Below are positions 17,888 through 27,100 of a DNA stretch of 64,000 nucleotides, piece after piece. The notes under the pieces are model-generated. The model did no database searches and was not told the DNA's origin. It was given only the letters and a program-made list of their open reading frames with translations. How positions within the stretch are numbered: position 1 is the first letter of the stretch; the number at the start of each line of letters is the position of its first letter. The DNA comes from UBA5072 sp963822145 (GTDB lineage: Bacteria > Bacteroidota > Bacteroidia > Bacteroidales > UBA10428). A program made the position numbers and the translations under genes. Location of the stretch: the NCBI GenBank assembly GCA_963822145.1, contig CAWGGG010000004.1:868001-932000 (forward strand), in the 5' to 3' direction.

Positions 17888-18199
17888 TTTTTATGTTTGA
17901 TGTACTAAAGGTAAAAATTTTATTCCATAAATCTTCGGGGTTTAATTATGCGAAGCTCCATGATCTGAAAGATTGCCATAAGCACAAAATAATTATGGTC
18001 AAGGCTGGTATTTGGACAAAAATCCCTTGACTTCAGGCCTCAATTGTTGTAAATTTCATCCTGGTTTCCATTCCTGCAAGACTTAATCGCTATCCCACTT
18101 TTTTTCACACAGTACAGGTCTCTCTTTGACAAGAAAGGAGGTGATTTTCATATACTGATCAACCGTCATTAATAAAGTATAATCTGATCGGAGGCAATC
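17888..18199. other. Divergent intergenic region with orphan Shine-Dalgarno
   Basis: This 312-base gap separates the aldo/keto reductase from the M29 peptidase. I see no ORF with a family match. AAAGGAGGTGAT at 18134-18145 is an almost full complement of the 16S rRNA 3' end, yet no ATG follows; the only in-frame start nearby would give five codons. A second, normal site GGAGG at 18190-18194 serves the peptidase. No clear TAnnTTTG promoter was found. Confidence 0.5.
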
Positions 18200-19396
18200 A
18201 TGAAAACACTTAAAACTATTGCAGCATTAATTTGTCTCATGGGTTTATTTATTGTTACAAATGCACAAAATCCTACAGGAAAAGCCGTAGCGGTAGATTA
18301 TGAAGCGCTGGCCCAAAAACTTGTGAATCAGTGCGGCCATATACAGGAAGGCGAGATCGTCTTAATTAGCGGCAGCGTTCGTGATTTGGAATTGCTGGAA
18401 AACATTGCAGTCAATGTCAGAAAGCTGGGCGCATTTCCGCTGCTTACCATTGGAAGTGACCGGTTGACAAGGCGCATGTATACTGAAGTTCCGGTTAAAT
18501 ATGATACACAGACGCCCGAACTGGAACTTAAATTCTGTGAATTTGCAAATGCATTTATCACGCTAAATGTCAATGAAAAGGCAGATCTTCTGGCAGATAT
18601 TCCTCCGGATCGTTTTATTACCCAGGGGAAAACCTATGAGCCGGTAAATGCCTTAATCCAGAAAAGAAAGATCAAAGGTGTAAGTCTGGGTAATGGCCTG
18701 TATCCCACAGAGGACCAGGCAAAGCAATTTGGATTAACGCAGGAAGAATTGGCGGCCATCTTCTGGAAAGGGGTGAACACGGATTATACAAAACTGGAGG
18801 CCAAAGCGAGATCTGTAAAAGCCAGCCTGTCGGGTGGAAAAGAAGTTCAAATTACCAATCCAAACGGAACAGACCTGAAATTCCGGATAGAAAACAGACC
18901 GGTATTTGTAAGCGATGGCATAATCTCAACGGAGGATATTCAAACCGGATTTGCTGCTTCACAGGTATACCTGCCGGCAGGAGAAGTCTATGTAGCACCT
19001 GTGAAAGGAACTGCCGAAGGAAAGGTTTTTGTTGACCGTTTCTTTTATCAGGGTAAAGAGATCACTGGTCTTGCGCTGGTTTTTCATGAGGGCAGACTTA
19101 CTTCAATGACTGCAAAATCAGGCCTTGAACCACTCAAAGCCATATATGATGCTGCATCAGCAGGTAAAGAAGAATTCGCCTATATCGATATCGGCATTAA
19201 TCCCGATGTTGTGAATAAACCCGGTACTAAAATGGTATCCTGGGTCCCGGCAGGAATGGTTACCATTGGTGTTGGCAACAATGTATGGGCCGGGGGAGAG
19301 AACAGCAATCCACTGGGTTTGCCGTTTTTTCTTCCTGGAAGCACCGTGGCAGTCGACGGGAATATTTTGGTGGAGAAAGGTATCCTAAAAAAGTGA
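18200..19396 (+). CDS. Exported M29-family aminopeptidase
   Basis: 398 residues with a cleavable signal (MKTLKTIAALICLMGLFIVTNAQ). The body matches thermophilic metallo-aminopeptidases of family M29: EIVLISGSVRDLELLENIAV at the N-terminal domain; LPAGEVYVAPVKGTAEGKVF, the family's metal-binding Glu strand; and a C-terminal IGINPDVVNKPGTKMV ... AGMVTIGVGNNVWAGG. M29 enzymes use a two-metal centre to trim N-terminal residues. Most known members are cytosolic, so the signal peptide points to periplasmic peptide use here. GGAGG six bases before the ATG supports the start. Confidence 0.8.
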   Translation: MKTLKTIAALICLMGLFIVTNAQNPTGKAVAVDYEALAQKLVNQCGHIQEGEIVLISGSVRDLELLENIAVNVRKLGAFPLLTIGSDRLTRRMYTEVPVKYDTQTPELELKFCEFANAFITLNVNEKADLLADIPPDRFITQGKTYEPVNALIQKRKIKGVSLGNGLYPTEDQAKQFGLTQEELAAIFWKGVNTDYTKLEAKARSVKASLSGGKEVQITNPNGTDLKFRIENRPVFVSDGIISTEDIQTGFAASQVYLPAGEVYVAPVKGTAEGKVFVDRFFYQGKEITGLALVFHEGRLTSMTAKSGLEPLKAIYDAASAGKEEFAYIDIGINPDVVNKPGTKMVSWVPAGMVTIGVGNNVWAGGENSNPLGLPFFLPGSTVAVDGNILVEKGILKK

Positions 19397-19417
19397 AAAC
19401 GTCTTCCGGTTTTCACT
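19392..19417 (+). terminator. Hairpin at the end of the M29 gene
   Basis: AGTGAAAAC at 19392-19400 pairs perfectly with GTTTTCACT at 19409-19417 around an eight-base loop, beginning inside the stop codon. It lacks a downstream T run, so it may stabilise the transcript end or act with Rho. Confidence 0.4.
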
Positions 19418-19594
19418 AGGTTTAACCTCAGGCTGAGTCACAGACTCCGCTTGTGATTTTCTCCAACATTGAACTTTAAAGGCAATCCGTGCAATACACC
19501 ACATTCGGACTGCCGGTACTATCTATGCAAATACATGTTTATTTAATACATAAAGCCCGATTCGGAATCATCAAACAGATCGTTATTCAGCATG

Positions 19595-21148
19595 TTAGGC
19601 AATTCTGAATTCTGCCGGATCAAATGGTGTGTCGGGATCCAAGGGAAATATTGGTCTGCGTATACGATTGTATGTCAGCCTCTCGATACGCATATCCCCG
19701 GCACCGGGGGTCAGGAGCATGATATAACGCGGTGCTATTTTTGTCAGCTCCGGGAACAGGTATCCCATTTTCGTAACAACAATTTTGTGTTCCAGGGGAT
19801 GGATGCCACAGGCCTCAAACTGGCCGGGCTCAATAAAAGCAATTGGTCCGTCCGTCAGGATAACCTCAATGTCATTTATTTTGATAACTGCCATACCGGA
19901 TTGCGGAATCAATCTGACTACTTCAGCCTGAGCCATCAGAGGAGGGCCATAGCGTTTTTCTATGGTCGCTCCGATTGACAGGTTGATTCTTTTACCAGCA
20001 CCTGCTTCGAAACATTGTTTCATGGCCGCAGCATCGTTAATACCGGCAACAACGGCGTCCCCCACCTTTCGCTCTACTAGATGACGCAGCACTATCGGAA
20101 GATCTCCGGGCGTACTTGCCGTGACATTGTCTCCACTATCCGTCAGGAATACTGTTGATTCATCCGCTGCAAGCGCCTGTGTAACACCTTCTTCAAGCTC
20201 TGCAGTCTCGCAACCATAAGCGAATTGCTTACGGGCGTCCCATATTTTCCCAGCCAGATAGATGGCAGCCGACCGGGCTGCTTCACGGGAGCTGTCAGCT
20301 GTTATCATCACAGACATACCCGTGTCGGGGGCATCTGTCCAGGCGCAACCCACAAACAGCGTTGCAGCAAGGATCCGTTGCTTGTATCCGGGTATGCCTT
20401 CACGTTCCAGGCGCCTTGCCTCTTCAACGATTGAGCGAAACGGTTCAGCCGTAGTCATGGCTTTCTCCCCCTGAACCAGGATGGGTATGGGTAAAACGTA
20501 TGAAACCGGATTGACTTTTCCTTCGAGTGTTTCCAGCAGGATTTTGCCGGCAAGTTCGGCTGTTTGTGGGCTGTCCGTATGAGGAGCAGTTTTTAATCCA
20601 ACCAGGATGTCGCCGTATTTTCCAAGCCGGGCGGGGATATTGCCATGGAGATCAAAAGTGCAGGCAACAGGAATGTCCGGACCCACCAGCTCTCGGATTT
20701 TGCTTACAAGGATGGTCTCAGCATGACCGATACCTGCTGCATACATGGCCCCGTGAAGGCCGAGAAAGACCGCATCAACCGGCAGGGCATTGCGCAATGA
20801 ATTCAGGATGCGGTCCATAACATCCCGGCAAGGTCCTTCCGCAATTAGCCCCCCGCCATTGGGCGTAGCGCTCAGTCCAGGAATGATCTCAAAACCGGCA
20901 TTATTCCAGGCATCCAGTTTCAGGCTCCCAGTTCCTGAAACACTCCAGGAAGCAGTGGGCACAGGATGGAAGGTGTTGGTCTCATGCGCGAAGCGGGAAT
21001 AGAAGATCCGTTTCTTTACATTGTTGCCAGAGTTGCCCTGTAAAGTCTGGATGCCACCCAGGACAGTGATCAGCACCCCGGCGGACTTTTTTATGAATTC
21101 ACGTCGTTTGATCCTGTCAGGCAGAAGATGCCAATTATTGCCAATCAT
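19595..21148 (-). CDS. Exported M81-family (MlrC-like) metallopeptidase
   Basis: 517 residues. An N-terminal leader with RRREF-like basic start (IKRREFIKKSAGVLITVLGG) suggests export. The mature part matches M81/microcystinase C: KRIFYSRFAHETNTFHPVPT, VFLGLHGAMYAAGI, VACTFDLHGNIP (zinc-ligand candidates Asp/His) and the MlrC C-terminal domain with FLTDSGDNVTASTPGD. MlrC is known for hydrolysing linearised microcystin, but most members degrade other small peptides or amides. The M29 peptidase converges on it, so both may serve exported peptide use. Full length with no frame problem. Confidence 0.8.
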   Translation of the reverse strand: MIGNNWHLLPDRIKRREFIKKSAGVLITVLGGIQTLQGNSGNNVKKRIFYSRFAHETNTFHPVPTASWSVSGTGSLKLDAWNNAGFEIIPGLSATPNGGGLIAEGPCRDVMDRILNSLRNALPVDAVFLGLHGAMYAAGIGHAETILVSKIRELVGPDIPVACTFDLHGNIPARLGKYGDILVGLKTAPHTDSPQTAELAGKILLETLEGKVNPVSYVLPIPILVQGEKAMTTAEPFRSIVEEARRLEREGIPGYKQRILAATLFVGCAWTDAPDTGMSVMITADSSREAARSAAIYLAGKIWDARKQFAYGCETAELEEGVTQALAADESTVFLTDSGDNVTASTPGDLPIVLRHLVERKVGDAVVAGINDAAAMKQCFEAGAGKRINLSIGATIEKRYGPPLMAQAEVVRLIPQSGMAVIKINDIEVILTDGPIAFIEPGQFEACGIHPLEHKIVVTKMGYLFPELTKIAPRYIMLLTPGAGDMRIERLTYNRIRRPIFPLDPDTPFDPAEFRIA

Positions 21149-21262
21149 AGTGAATTAAGTTTATACTAAGATACAATATTGAAAAACTGCAGGCAAGAAA
21201 TTTGTATTTCTGTTCTTACGAATAAATAATCTCAATTAACAAATTAAACCAATAAGTAATCG

Positions 21263-21270
21263 TAACTTTG
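21263..21270 (+). promoter_or_regulatory. -7 element of the first cold-shock gene
   Basis: TAACTTTG matches the Bacteroidetes -7 consensus TAnnTTTG, 24 bases before the ATG. No good TTTG lies 19 bases upstream, so another feature may help recruit polymerase. Confidence 0.5.
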
Positions 21271-21294
21271 ACCTTTAATTTTTAAAATTATATT

Positions 21295-21486
<192 letters not shown>

Positions 21487-21516
21487 TTTAAATATTATAT
21501 ACATTTAAAATTTTGG

Positions 21517-21543
21517 GTCCCGCCAATGGCGGGACTTTTTTTT
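21517..21543 (+). terminator. Intrinsic terminator of the cold-shock gene
   Basis: GTCCCGCC (21517-21524) and GGCGGGAC (21528-21535) form a perfect 8-bp stem with a three-base loop, followed by eight T residues. It contains an ATG at 21526 that is in frame with the next gene but lies inside the stem, so it is not that gene's start. Confidence 0.9.
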
Positions 21544-21570
21544 GAAACGCACTTTAAAAACCAGTATCAG

Positions 21571-23043
21571 ATGCAGGTTACCATAAACAGAAAAGCTATT
21601 AAATTTCTACCGGATGCCACCCGGGTCATGGCACGTTTTATTAATATGGATAACGAGAGAGCGATGGTTACCATTAAGGCTGTACTCAGTATGTCTGAAG
21701 ATGAGGCTTCGTTTACCTTAAGCCAGGTACTGAGGGATTATTCACTGCGTCATAGAAATATTTCAAGAATATTTGAGAAGAATTTTAATAGAATCACACG
21801 CCTGTTTGTGTTGTTAAATAATGATCCCGAATCGCTCAGTTTTCCCCGGAAAATACTTCTTGGTTCGTATTTTACGATGGAATATTCGATTGAATCGGCA
21901 GCCTTTTTTAATCCTTCTGTTGTTGAGCATCCTGATCAGTCTGAGACCGGTTTGGATGAAAAAAGAGTAATCCTAAGTTTCAGGGCTACGGGTGAGGGTC
22001 ATATTTCATCGATAGTATTCCGCACAGGTGTCCTGGATAAAAACAATAATCTTACCGTGGAACCTGTCGGCAGGATGCTGGAAGAGGCTGAACATATCCG
22101 GCGACATATTTATGATAAGGACTCGTTCAGGATTAAGCTGGAAGAAATGCATGATTTTCATGCCCTTATTCCATCAGATTTTATTCTGGACAGGCTTAAT
22201 GATAAATTTACCTACGGTGAGCTCAGAAAATGTGTAGAAGAGGCCAGAAAAACGCTTCACCTTGCTGCAGATAAAGAAGTACTTTTTAATCAGATAATCT
22301 GGCTGGCATCGTCACATTACGAACTTCAGTTTTCCCTGGATACCAATATTTCCGAAAGGGTTATTTTTCCTGTATCTTCAAATGAAAGGAATGGAATTGA
22401 GGATGCCCGCTTCGTGAAATTCATGGATGATAACAATAAAGTGACCTATTATGCTACTTATACGGCTTATGACGGAACGTCAGTATTGCCGAAAATGATG
22501 GACACCAGTGATTTTTATCATTTCAGGGTGTTGCCGTTGCATGGAGAAATCGCCCGGAACAAAGGAATGGCATTATTTCCCAGAAAAGTTAACGGCAAAT
22601 ATGCAATGCTTTGCCGGTTGGATGGCTTTAATAACTATATTTCTTTTTCTGACAATATTACCATCTGGCGCGAGGCCAAATTAATCCAGCAGCCCCGGTT
22701 TCCGTGGGAATTCATTCAAATCGGGAATTGTGGTTCACCCATCGAAACAGAGGAAGGATGGCTGGTAATAACGCACGGTGTTGGGCCTATGCGTGAATAT
22801 GTTTTAGGCGCGTCCCTGTTCGATCTTCACAATCCTGAGCAGGAAATTGGAAGATTAAATACACCTCTGTTAATGCCCAATACTGAAGAAAGGGAAGGAT
22901 ATGTGCCCAATGTTGTTTATTCCTGCGGATCAATGATCCATAATAACGAATTGATCATACCTTATGCCATGTCTGATTTTGCGTCAACTTATGCAACCCT
23001 TAATTTGCGGGAACTTCTGAGTTCGTTGAAAAACTCGGGATAG
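21571..23043 (+). CDS. GH130-family glycoside phosphorylase
   Basis: 490 residues from the ATG at 21571; the longer reading from 21526 starts inside a terminator stem and is rejected. A long helical N-terminal part (about 1-240) precedes a five-bladed propeller. The GH130 hallmark is NGIEDARFVKFMDDNNKVTY followed by YATYTAYDG, corresponding to the EDPR...YTAYDG substrate loop of mannosyl phosphorylases. NKGMALFPRKVNGKYAMLCR and GNCGSPIETEEGWLVITHGVG are the later blades. GH130 enzymes cleave beta-1,2 or beta-1,4 mannosides with phosphate, or by water in some subfamilies. No export signal is seen. No linked mannan genes are in the window, so the true sugar is open. Confidence 0.85.
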   Translation: MQVTINRKAIKFLPDATRVMARFINMDNERAMVTIKAVLSMSEDEASFTLSQVLRDYSLRHRNISRIFEKNFNRITRLFVLLNNDPESLSFPRKILLGSYFTMEYSIESAAFFNPSVVEHPDQSETGLDEKRVILSFRATGEGHISSIVFRTGVLDKNNNLTVEPVGRMLEEAEHIRRHIYDKDSFRIKLEEMHDFHALIPSDFILDRLNDKFTYGELRKCVEEARKTLHLAADKEVLFNQIIWLASSHYELQFSLDTNISERVIFPVSSNERNGIEDARFVKFMDDNNKVTYYATYTAYDGTSVLPKMMDTSDFYHFRVLPLHGEIARNKGMALFPRKVNGKYAMLCRLDGFNNYISFSDNITIWREAKLIQQPRFPWEFIQIGNCGSPIETEEGWLVITHGVGPMREYVLGASLFDLHNPEQEIGRLNTPLLMPNTEEREGYVPNVVYSCGSMIHNNELIIPYAMSDFASTYATLNLRELLSSLKNSG

Positions 23044-23086
23044 CCAGGTAACCGGACTGGCGTATGCACACTTCCGCGATTGAAAT

Positions 23087-23152
23087 GTGTGAATGATGTA
23101 ACTTATTCCCGGAGTTATGTAACACATTTCAACATGAAGACAATCAACTTTG
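23087..23152 (+). promoter_or_regulatory. Phased direct-repeat promoter, copy 1
   Basis: GTGTGAAT at 23087, TGATGTAAC at 23094-23102 and TTATGTAAC at 23115-23123 (21 bp apart), then exactly 23 bases from the following AACAC (23121-23125) to TTTG at 23149-23152 within CAACTTTG, a near -7 box. The same layout recurs at 25357-25422 and, inverted, at 27322-27387. Two 9-bp direct repeats two helical turns apart are the classic binding pattern for LytTR-type regulators; that assignment is inference. It points towards the Omp85-like gene. Confidence 0.65.
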
Positions 23153-23346
23153 TATCATAAAATTTTATTCATAGTGATGGATATATCCAGGGCGCTCTGT
23201 ATCGGATTTATCGATTATGAATATCATTTGACTGTAAATAAGATCAAATTAAAAATAATGTCGGGCTTTTTATTAAAACAGGATGAATAAACAAATTGAA
23301 AGCAGTAGAGGCAAAGAAACACAGAAGTAATGAAACACCCCTGGCT

Positions 23347-25344
23347 ATGTACCGCAGATTTTTATCCGCTATGGTTGTGGCCCTGTTTTTGTTGGGACTG
23401 GCAAAGGCACAGGAAAATATAACCAGCCGGGATTCTATAAGGATCGAAAAGGATTCTATAAGGATCGAGAAGGATTCCATAAGGATTGAAAGGGATTCAT
23501 TATGGATAGAGCAGGATTCATTAGTAAGTGAAAAAGATTCATTAACTTACAGTAAGTTTGAGAAGTTTTCACAAAAATCAAAATTCACCAACATTCTCCA
23601 CCACATTTTCTTCAGGTCAACTGCTCCTGCACAAAATCGACAAGAGGAAAAAAACAAAGCCAAAAAATTAAAATCCTATCGCAGGGCAGAGGGAAAGATT
23701 ATAAGAGATATATTTATCACTACCCTGGATCCTTTTGGCTATAATGTCCAGGACACTTCCGTGCATCCGCAGGGTTGGATGAAGGCAGGGAATGTCCTGC
23801 ACCCTAAAACGCAGCCCAGGATTATTAAAAATCTGCTCCTTTTTAAAAGAAATGAACCTTATGATTCTTTGTTGGTAAAAGAATCGGAACGGTTAATACG
23901 CTCACAAAAATATGTGCAGGATCTGTCGTTTATAACCAAGCCAGCTTCAGGAAATACTGATTCTGTGGATATCTATATCCGTGTGTTGGATGTATGGAGC
24001 GCCATTCCATCCGTCCGGTGGTCAAAATCAACTATTGGTATCGGATTAACCGACCGTAACCTTGCCGGCCTGGGGAATAGTTTTCATGGAGATGCACAAT
24101 GGAATCGGCTGACGGGCAATAATGTTACACGGCTCAGCTATTTTATTCCCAATATCCGCAATTCCTATATTAACTTCAATATTCAATATTTATTTCCGCA
24201 AAAAACTGACCTGATTCAGAGCAATGAATTTGCAAAACCTTACTATTCTACGATAAGCTCCAATAATACGTATTTATTTTCCGACAATAAAGGCATGTTA
24301 AGGAGCATTGAATTCTCAAGGTCTTTTTATTCCCCGGTGGCAAAATGGGCCGGAGGGATTTTTTTAGGACAAATGATAACATCCCAAAGCTATATTCAAC
24401 AGGATTCTATTTTTTATTTGTCTTCCCGCACCAATATCCAGGATTACTGGGCAGCTAAGTCTTGGCCTGTGTTTAAAGGAAAACTTACAGATGCACGCAT
24501 CACCAACCTGATTCTTTCGGCACGGGTGCTGCGCCTTAGTTATCCCGGAAGGCCTCCGGAAGCAGATCAGGTTGATGTTTTCAATAAGGAAAGTATTTAT
24601 TTTACTGGGATTGGCATAACATCGAGAAAATATATACAGGATAAGTACATCTTCAATTTTGGAAGGGTTGAAGATGTTCCTGTAGGTAGGGCCTTTGGCA
24701 TAACCATCGGGCTGGATGCGCAGCAGGCAAATCGTTGTTATCTGGGTTTAAAAGCGGCCTGGGGGAATTACTATCGTTTCGGATTTCTGAGTACACGCCT
24801 TGAATATGGAACGTTTATAGGAGCGACGGGCTTTCAACAGGAAGTAGTCACCGGCAGGATAAGCTATTTTACCCGCTTATTAAGCCTGGGGAATTGGAAA
24901 ATAAGGCAGTTTATCCGACCCACTGTAGTCTTTGGAATAAAACGGCTACCTGCGGATAATCTCACCTTCGGCGATGAAATGAAAGGATTCGGGGAAATTG
25001 AGGATGCTGCAAAACATATGATTGTCTTAGCACTTCAAACGCAAAGCTATGCTCCCTGGAATCTCATCGGTTTCCGCTTTGGTCCTTATCTTCATGCTTC
25101 TTTCGGCATGCTGGGGAATGAGTCAACAGGTTTCAATAAAAGTCATCTTTATGCTATACTGGGTTTGGGTATATTAATAAAAAATGAATATCTCATGTTC
25201 AATACTTTTCAGATTTCATTGACATTTTATCCTTTTCTACCCGGCAAAGGGTATAATATTTTCAAAACAAATTCCTATAAAACCAGTGATTATGGTTTCA
25301 AGGATTATGAGATATCCAAACCGGAAGTTGCAGATTACCGGTAG
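23347..25344 (+). CDS. Omp85-superfamily-like outer-membrane protein
   Basis: 665 residues from the ATG at 23347, which starts a signal peptide (MYRRFLSAMVVALFLLGLAKAQ); an in-frame TTG at 23296 is less likely. After the signal come six 7-residue repeats of the DSIRIEK type, a basic segment, a POTRA-like unit (IIRDIFITTLDPFGYNV ... LVKESERLIRSQKYVQDLSF) and a beta-barrel with alternating aromatic strands. DRNLAGLGNSFHGD is the usual first barrel strand of BamA/TamA relatives. It probably sits in the outer membrane with one POTRA domain; cargo unknown. It is preceded by promoter motif copy 1. Confidence 0.65.
   Translation: MYRRFLSAMVVALFLLGLAKAQENITSRDSIRIEKDSIRIEKDSIRIERDSLWIEQDSLVSEKDSLTYSKFEKFSQKSKFTNILHHIFFRSTAPAQNRQEEKNKAKKLKSYRRAEGKIIRDIFITTLDPFGYNVQDTSVHPQGWMKAGNVLHPKTQPRIIKNLLLFKRNEPYDSLLVKESERLIRSQKYVQDLSFITKPASGNTDSVDIYIRVLDVWSAIPSVRWSKSTIGIGLTDRNLAGLGNSFHGDAQWNRLTGNNVTRLSYFIPNIRNSYINFNIQYLFPQKTDLIQSNEFAKPYYSTISSNNTYLFSDNKGMLRSIEFSRSFYSPVAKWAGGIFLGQMITSQSYIQQDSIFYLSSRTNIQDYWAAKSWPVFKGKLTDARITNLILSARVLRLSYPGRPPEADQVDVFNKESIYFTGIGITSRKYIQDKYIFNFGRVEDVPVGRAFGITIGLDAQQANRCYLGLKAAWGNYYRFGFLSTRLEYGTFIGATGFQQEVVTGRISYFTRLLSLGNWKIRQFIRPTVVFGIKRLPADNLTFGDEMKGFGEIEDAAKHMIVLALQTQSYAPWNLIGFRFGPYLHASFGMLGNESTGFNKSHLYAILGLGILIKNEYLMFNTFQISLTFYPFLPGKGYNIFKTNSYKTSDYGFKDYEISKPEVADYR
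23431..23556 (+). repeat. Six 21-bp tandem repeats coding heptads
   Basis: Units start at 23431, 23452, 23473, 23494, 23515 and 23536, each beginning GATTC. The first three are nearly identical at DNA level and later ones drift. They encode DSIRIEK, DSIRIEK, DSIRIER, DSLWIEQ and so on, a perfect seven-residue period expected of a coiled coil just after the signal peptide. Copy number could vary by slippage without breaking the frame. Confidence 0.85.
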
Positions 25345-25356
25345 CATCAATCAAAT

Positions 25357-25422
25357 GTGTGAATGATGTAAATCTTTTCAAAATTTATATAACACTTATT
25401 GCACTTGAAGTGATCACCTTTG
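25357..25422 (+). promoter_or_regulatory. Phased direct-repeat promoter, copy 2
   Basis: GTGTGAAT (25357-25364), TGATGTAAA (25364-25372) and TTATATAAC (25385-25393), again 21 bp apart, with 23 bases between AACAC (25391-25395) and TTTG (25419-25422). The gap between repeats differs in sequence from copy 1, so the conserved bases stand out. The ATG of the small membrane protein is 47 bases after TTTG. Confidence 0.7.
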
Positions 25423-25469
25423 TACGGTAAGTAAATCAATTTCATTTGATTATCAGAAAGGAGAAAATT

Positions 25470-25691
25470 ATGACATCAAGAAGGATCACAACAAACAGAA
25501 CAACTTACTTTCTTGTAGCGCTGGCGGTTGTAATAGCAGCATTTCTGCTTTTGGGCGGCGGACCCTGGGTAAGAGGAATGATGCATGGAGGCAGCTCAAT
25601 GCATTTGGCCAACTTGAATTGGACGCAGATACTCATTGGTCTCGGCCTGGGCTTTGTGATCGGCTTGTTAGTAGGCAGGAGGAAATGGTGA
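25470..25691 (+). CDS. Small membrane protein, function unknown
   Basis: 73 residues from the ATG at 25470, which has AAAGGAG ten bases upstream; a TTG at 25446 was rejected. Residues about 12-30 form a first helix (FLVALAVVIAAFLLLGG), a short loop is rich in Gly, Met and His (WVRGMMHGGSSMHLAN), and a second helix (ILIGLGLGFVIGLLVG) ends with RRKW. The Met/His loop could bind metal, but that is speculation. The stop overlaps the next start (ATGGTGA), so translation of the lipoprotein is probably coupled. Confidence 0.65.
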   Translation: MTSRRITTNRTTYFLVALAVVIAAFLLLGGGPWVRGMMHGGSSMHLANLNWTQILIGLGLGFVIGLLVGRRKW

Positions 25692-26209
25692 TCAGCTGTT
25701 GGTTAAAATTCAATAGAGTTGTTATAGTTGCCTTTTCTTTATTGGTTGCTTTTGCATGCAATAACCATCCAAGTAAGGAGATAAAAAACGACTCCTCTGC
25801 TGTAAGCAAGCCTGTATCAGAAAAATCCATTATAAAGGAAACAGGCAAATCTGAACAAAAAGCATTTAAGACATGTGATTCCATAGCAAAAGAGATCTTG
25901 ACAACTTCTCCCCGATATAAAAAATTAACGGAAGTGCTATACAAAGCGATAATAAAAAACGGAGGGCAGTCATTTGGAGTTAGATTGGAAGGAAGTCCAA
26001 ATCCTCAGCAGGATAAGATATGGAGCTATTCCGAAAACTACGATTTTGCGGTTTACGAAGTGTATACAGACAGGGAGCTAAATATAGCCCGCTTCTCATA
26101 CAATCCCAATAAGAAAAGGCTATATGAATATGATGAAGTTTCTAACCTGCTAATACCCATAGAATCCGACACGAATTTAATCTTGAAATATGATGAATGC
26201 TGCAAATGA
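25685..26209 (+). CDS. Lipoprotein, function unknown
   Basis: 174 residues from the ATG at 25685, overlapping the preceding stop. A signal with lipobox VAFAC (Cys about 25) is followed by a Lys/Ser-rich linker (KEIKNDSSAVSKPVSEKS) and a domain of about 120 residues with AIIKNGGQSFGVRLEGSPNP and WSYSENYDFAVYEVYTDREL. The longer reading from 25619 runs inside the membrane-protein gene and is rejected. No family recognised. It probably belongs to the same stress-linked transcript from promoter copy 2. Confidence 0.6.
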   Translation: MVISCWLKFNRVVIVAFSLLVAFACNNHPSKEIKNDSSAVSKPVSEKSIIKETGKSEQKAFKTCDSIAKEILTTSPRYKKLTEVLYKAIIKNGGQSFGVRLEGSPNPQQDKIWSYSENYDFAVYEVYTDRELNIARFSYNPNKKRLYEYDEVSNLLIPIESDTNLILKYDECCK

Positions 26210-26303
26210 TAAGAACATCATGCCTGTTCGGCAGGATGGTCCCTCCCGATAATAAATAGAAGTTGATTGAACAGACCTGGGTAAAGTATTTTAAACAAAT
26301 AAA

Positions 26304-26774
26304 ATGAAGAAAGTATTAATTGCACTGGATTATAATCCAACCGCACAAAAAGTGGCAGAGGAAGGTTTTTCAATGGCAAAAGCCATGAATGCTGAAGTTA
26401 CCTTGCTGCATGTCATATCAGATCCGGTTTATTATTCATCTGAAGAATATTCCCCGATCATGGGGTTTAATGGTTTCATGCAAACAGCTCAAATGCAATT
26501 AAACAATATTGATGCTCTGAAAAGGGCATCCTTGCATTTTCTTGAAAAATCAAGACATCATCTGGGTGATAAGTCCATTCAAACGCTGGTGGACGAAGGT
26601 GAATATGCTGAATCGATATTGCGGACCGCAAAAGAGATGCATGCAGATATTATAGTGATGGGCTCACACAGCAGGAAATGGTTGGAAAATATAGTTATGG
26701 GGAGTGTTACAGAAAAAGTATTACACAACACAACTATTCCGCTTTTTATTATTCCAACCAAACAAAAGAAATGA
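26304..26774 (+). CDS. Universal stress protein, UspA family
   Basis: 156 residues, one Usp domain. It starts KKVLIALDYNPTAQKVAEEG (ATP-binding Asp near residue 9), contains VTLLHVISD, and ends with IIVMGSHSRKWLENIVMGSVTEKVL...IPLFIIP. The classical G-2X-G-9X-G(S/T) phosphate loop is present except that the second Gly is Ser (GSHS), so nucleotide binding may be weak. Cytosolic stress protein; placed beside envelope-stress candidates, which fits a common response. 94 bases separate it from the lipoprotein gene. Confidence 0.85.
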   Translation: MKKVLIALDYNPTAQKVAEEGFSMAKAMNAEVTLLHVISDPVYYSSEEYSPIMGFNGFMQTAQMQLNNIDALKRASLHFLEKSRHHLGDKSIQTLVDEGEYAESILRTAKEMHADIIVMGSHSRKWLENIVMGSVTEKVLHNTTIPLFIIPTKQKK

Positions 26775-26838
26775 AAGTGTTGCCGTTTAGGCAAATGATA
26801 CCCGGACTGCCTAAAGCTCTGGATTTAAGGATTTTCGA

Positions 26839-27057
26839 TCAAAACGACTGATGGGGAAGGTAGCTGCTATCAGATGTACTACTAATCCTTAACATCGGTG
26901 ATTCCAGAACCTTGTAACCAAACCGAGAAATAAAGCGGTTCCTGGCTTCAACGGGATCAGCACCCGGTGCAATATATATTCTGGTCCGGTAGTCAATTAC
27001 TACCTCCTGTAACTTCATCATATCAGGCGATTGAAAGCTATTTTGTGTTTTTTTCAT
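26839..27057 (-). CDS. Small soluble protein, function unknown
   Basis: 72 residues with no hydrophobic segment. Charged and Met-rich at the start (SFQSPDMMKLQEVVIDYRTR), then IYIAPGADPVEARNRFISRFGYKVLESP. The middle part has the look of a short alpha/beta unit. It is 43 bases downstream of the small membrane protein at 27101-27286 on the same strand and probably shares its promoter (copy 3). I recognise no family; the reading frame is supported mainly by position and composition. Confidence 0.45.
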   Translation of the reverse strand: MKKTQNSFQSPDMMKLQEVVIDYRTRIYIAPGADPVEARNRFISRFGYKVLESPMLRISSTSDSSYLPHQSF

Positions 27058-27100
27058 GGATTAAGTTTAAATATTCAATTTTACCTGCATTTCTTGAAGA

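Noticed and set aside
21526..21570. Earlier ATG for the GH130 gene
   Set aside because: It lies inside the stem of the cold-shock terminator and its encoded residues are low-complexity; the ATG at 21571 fits better.
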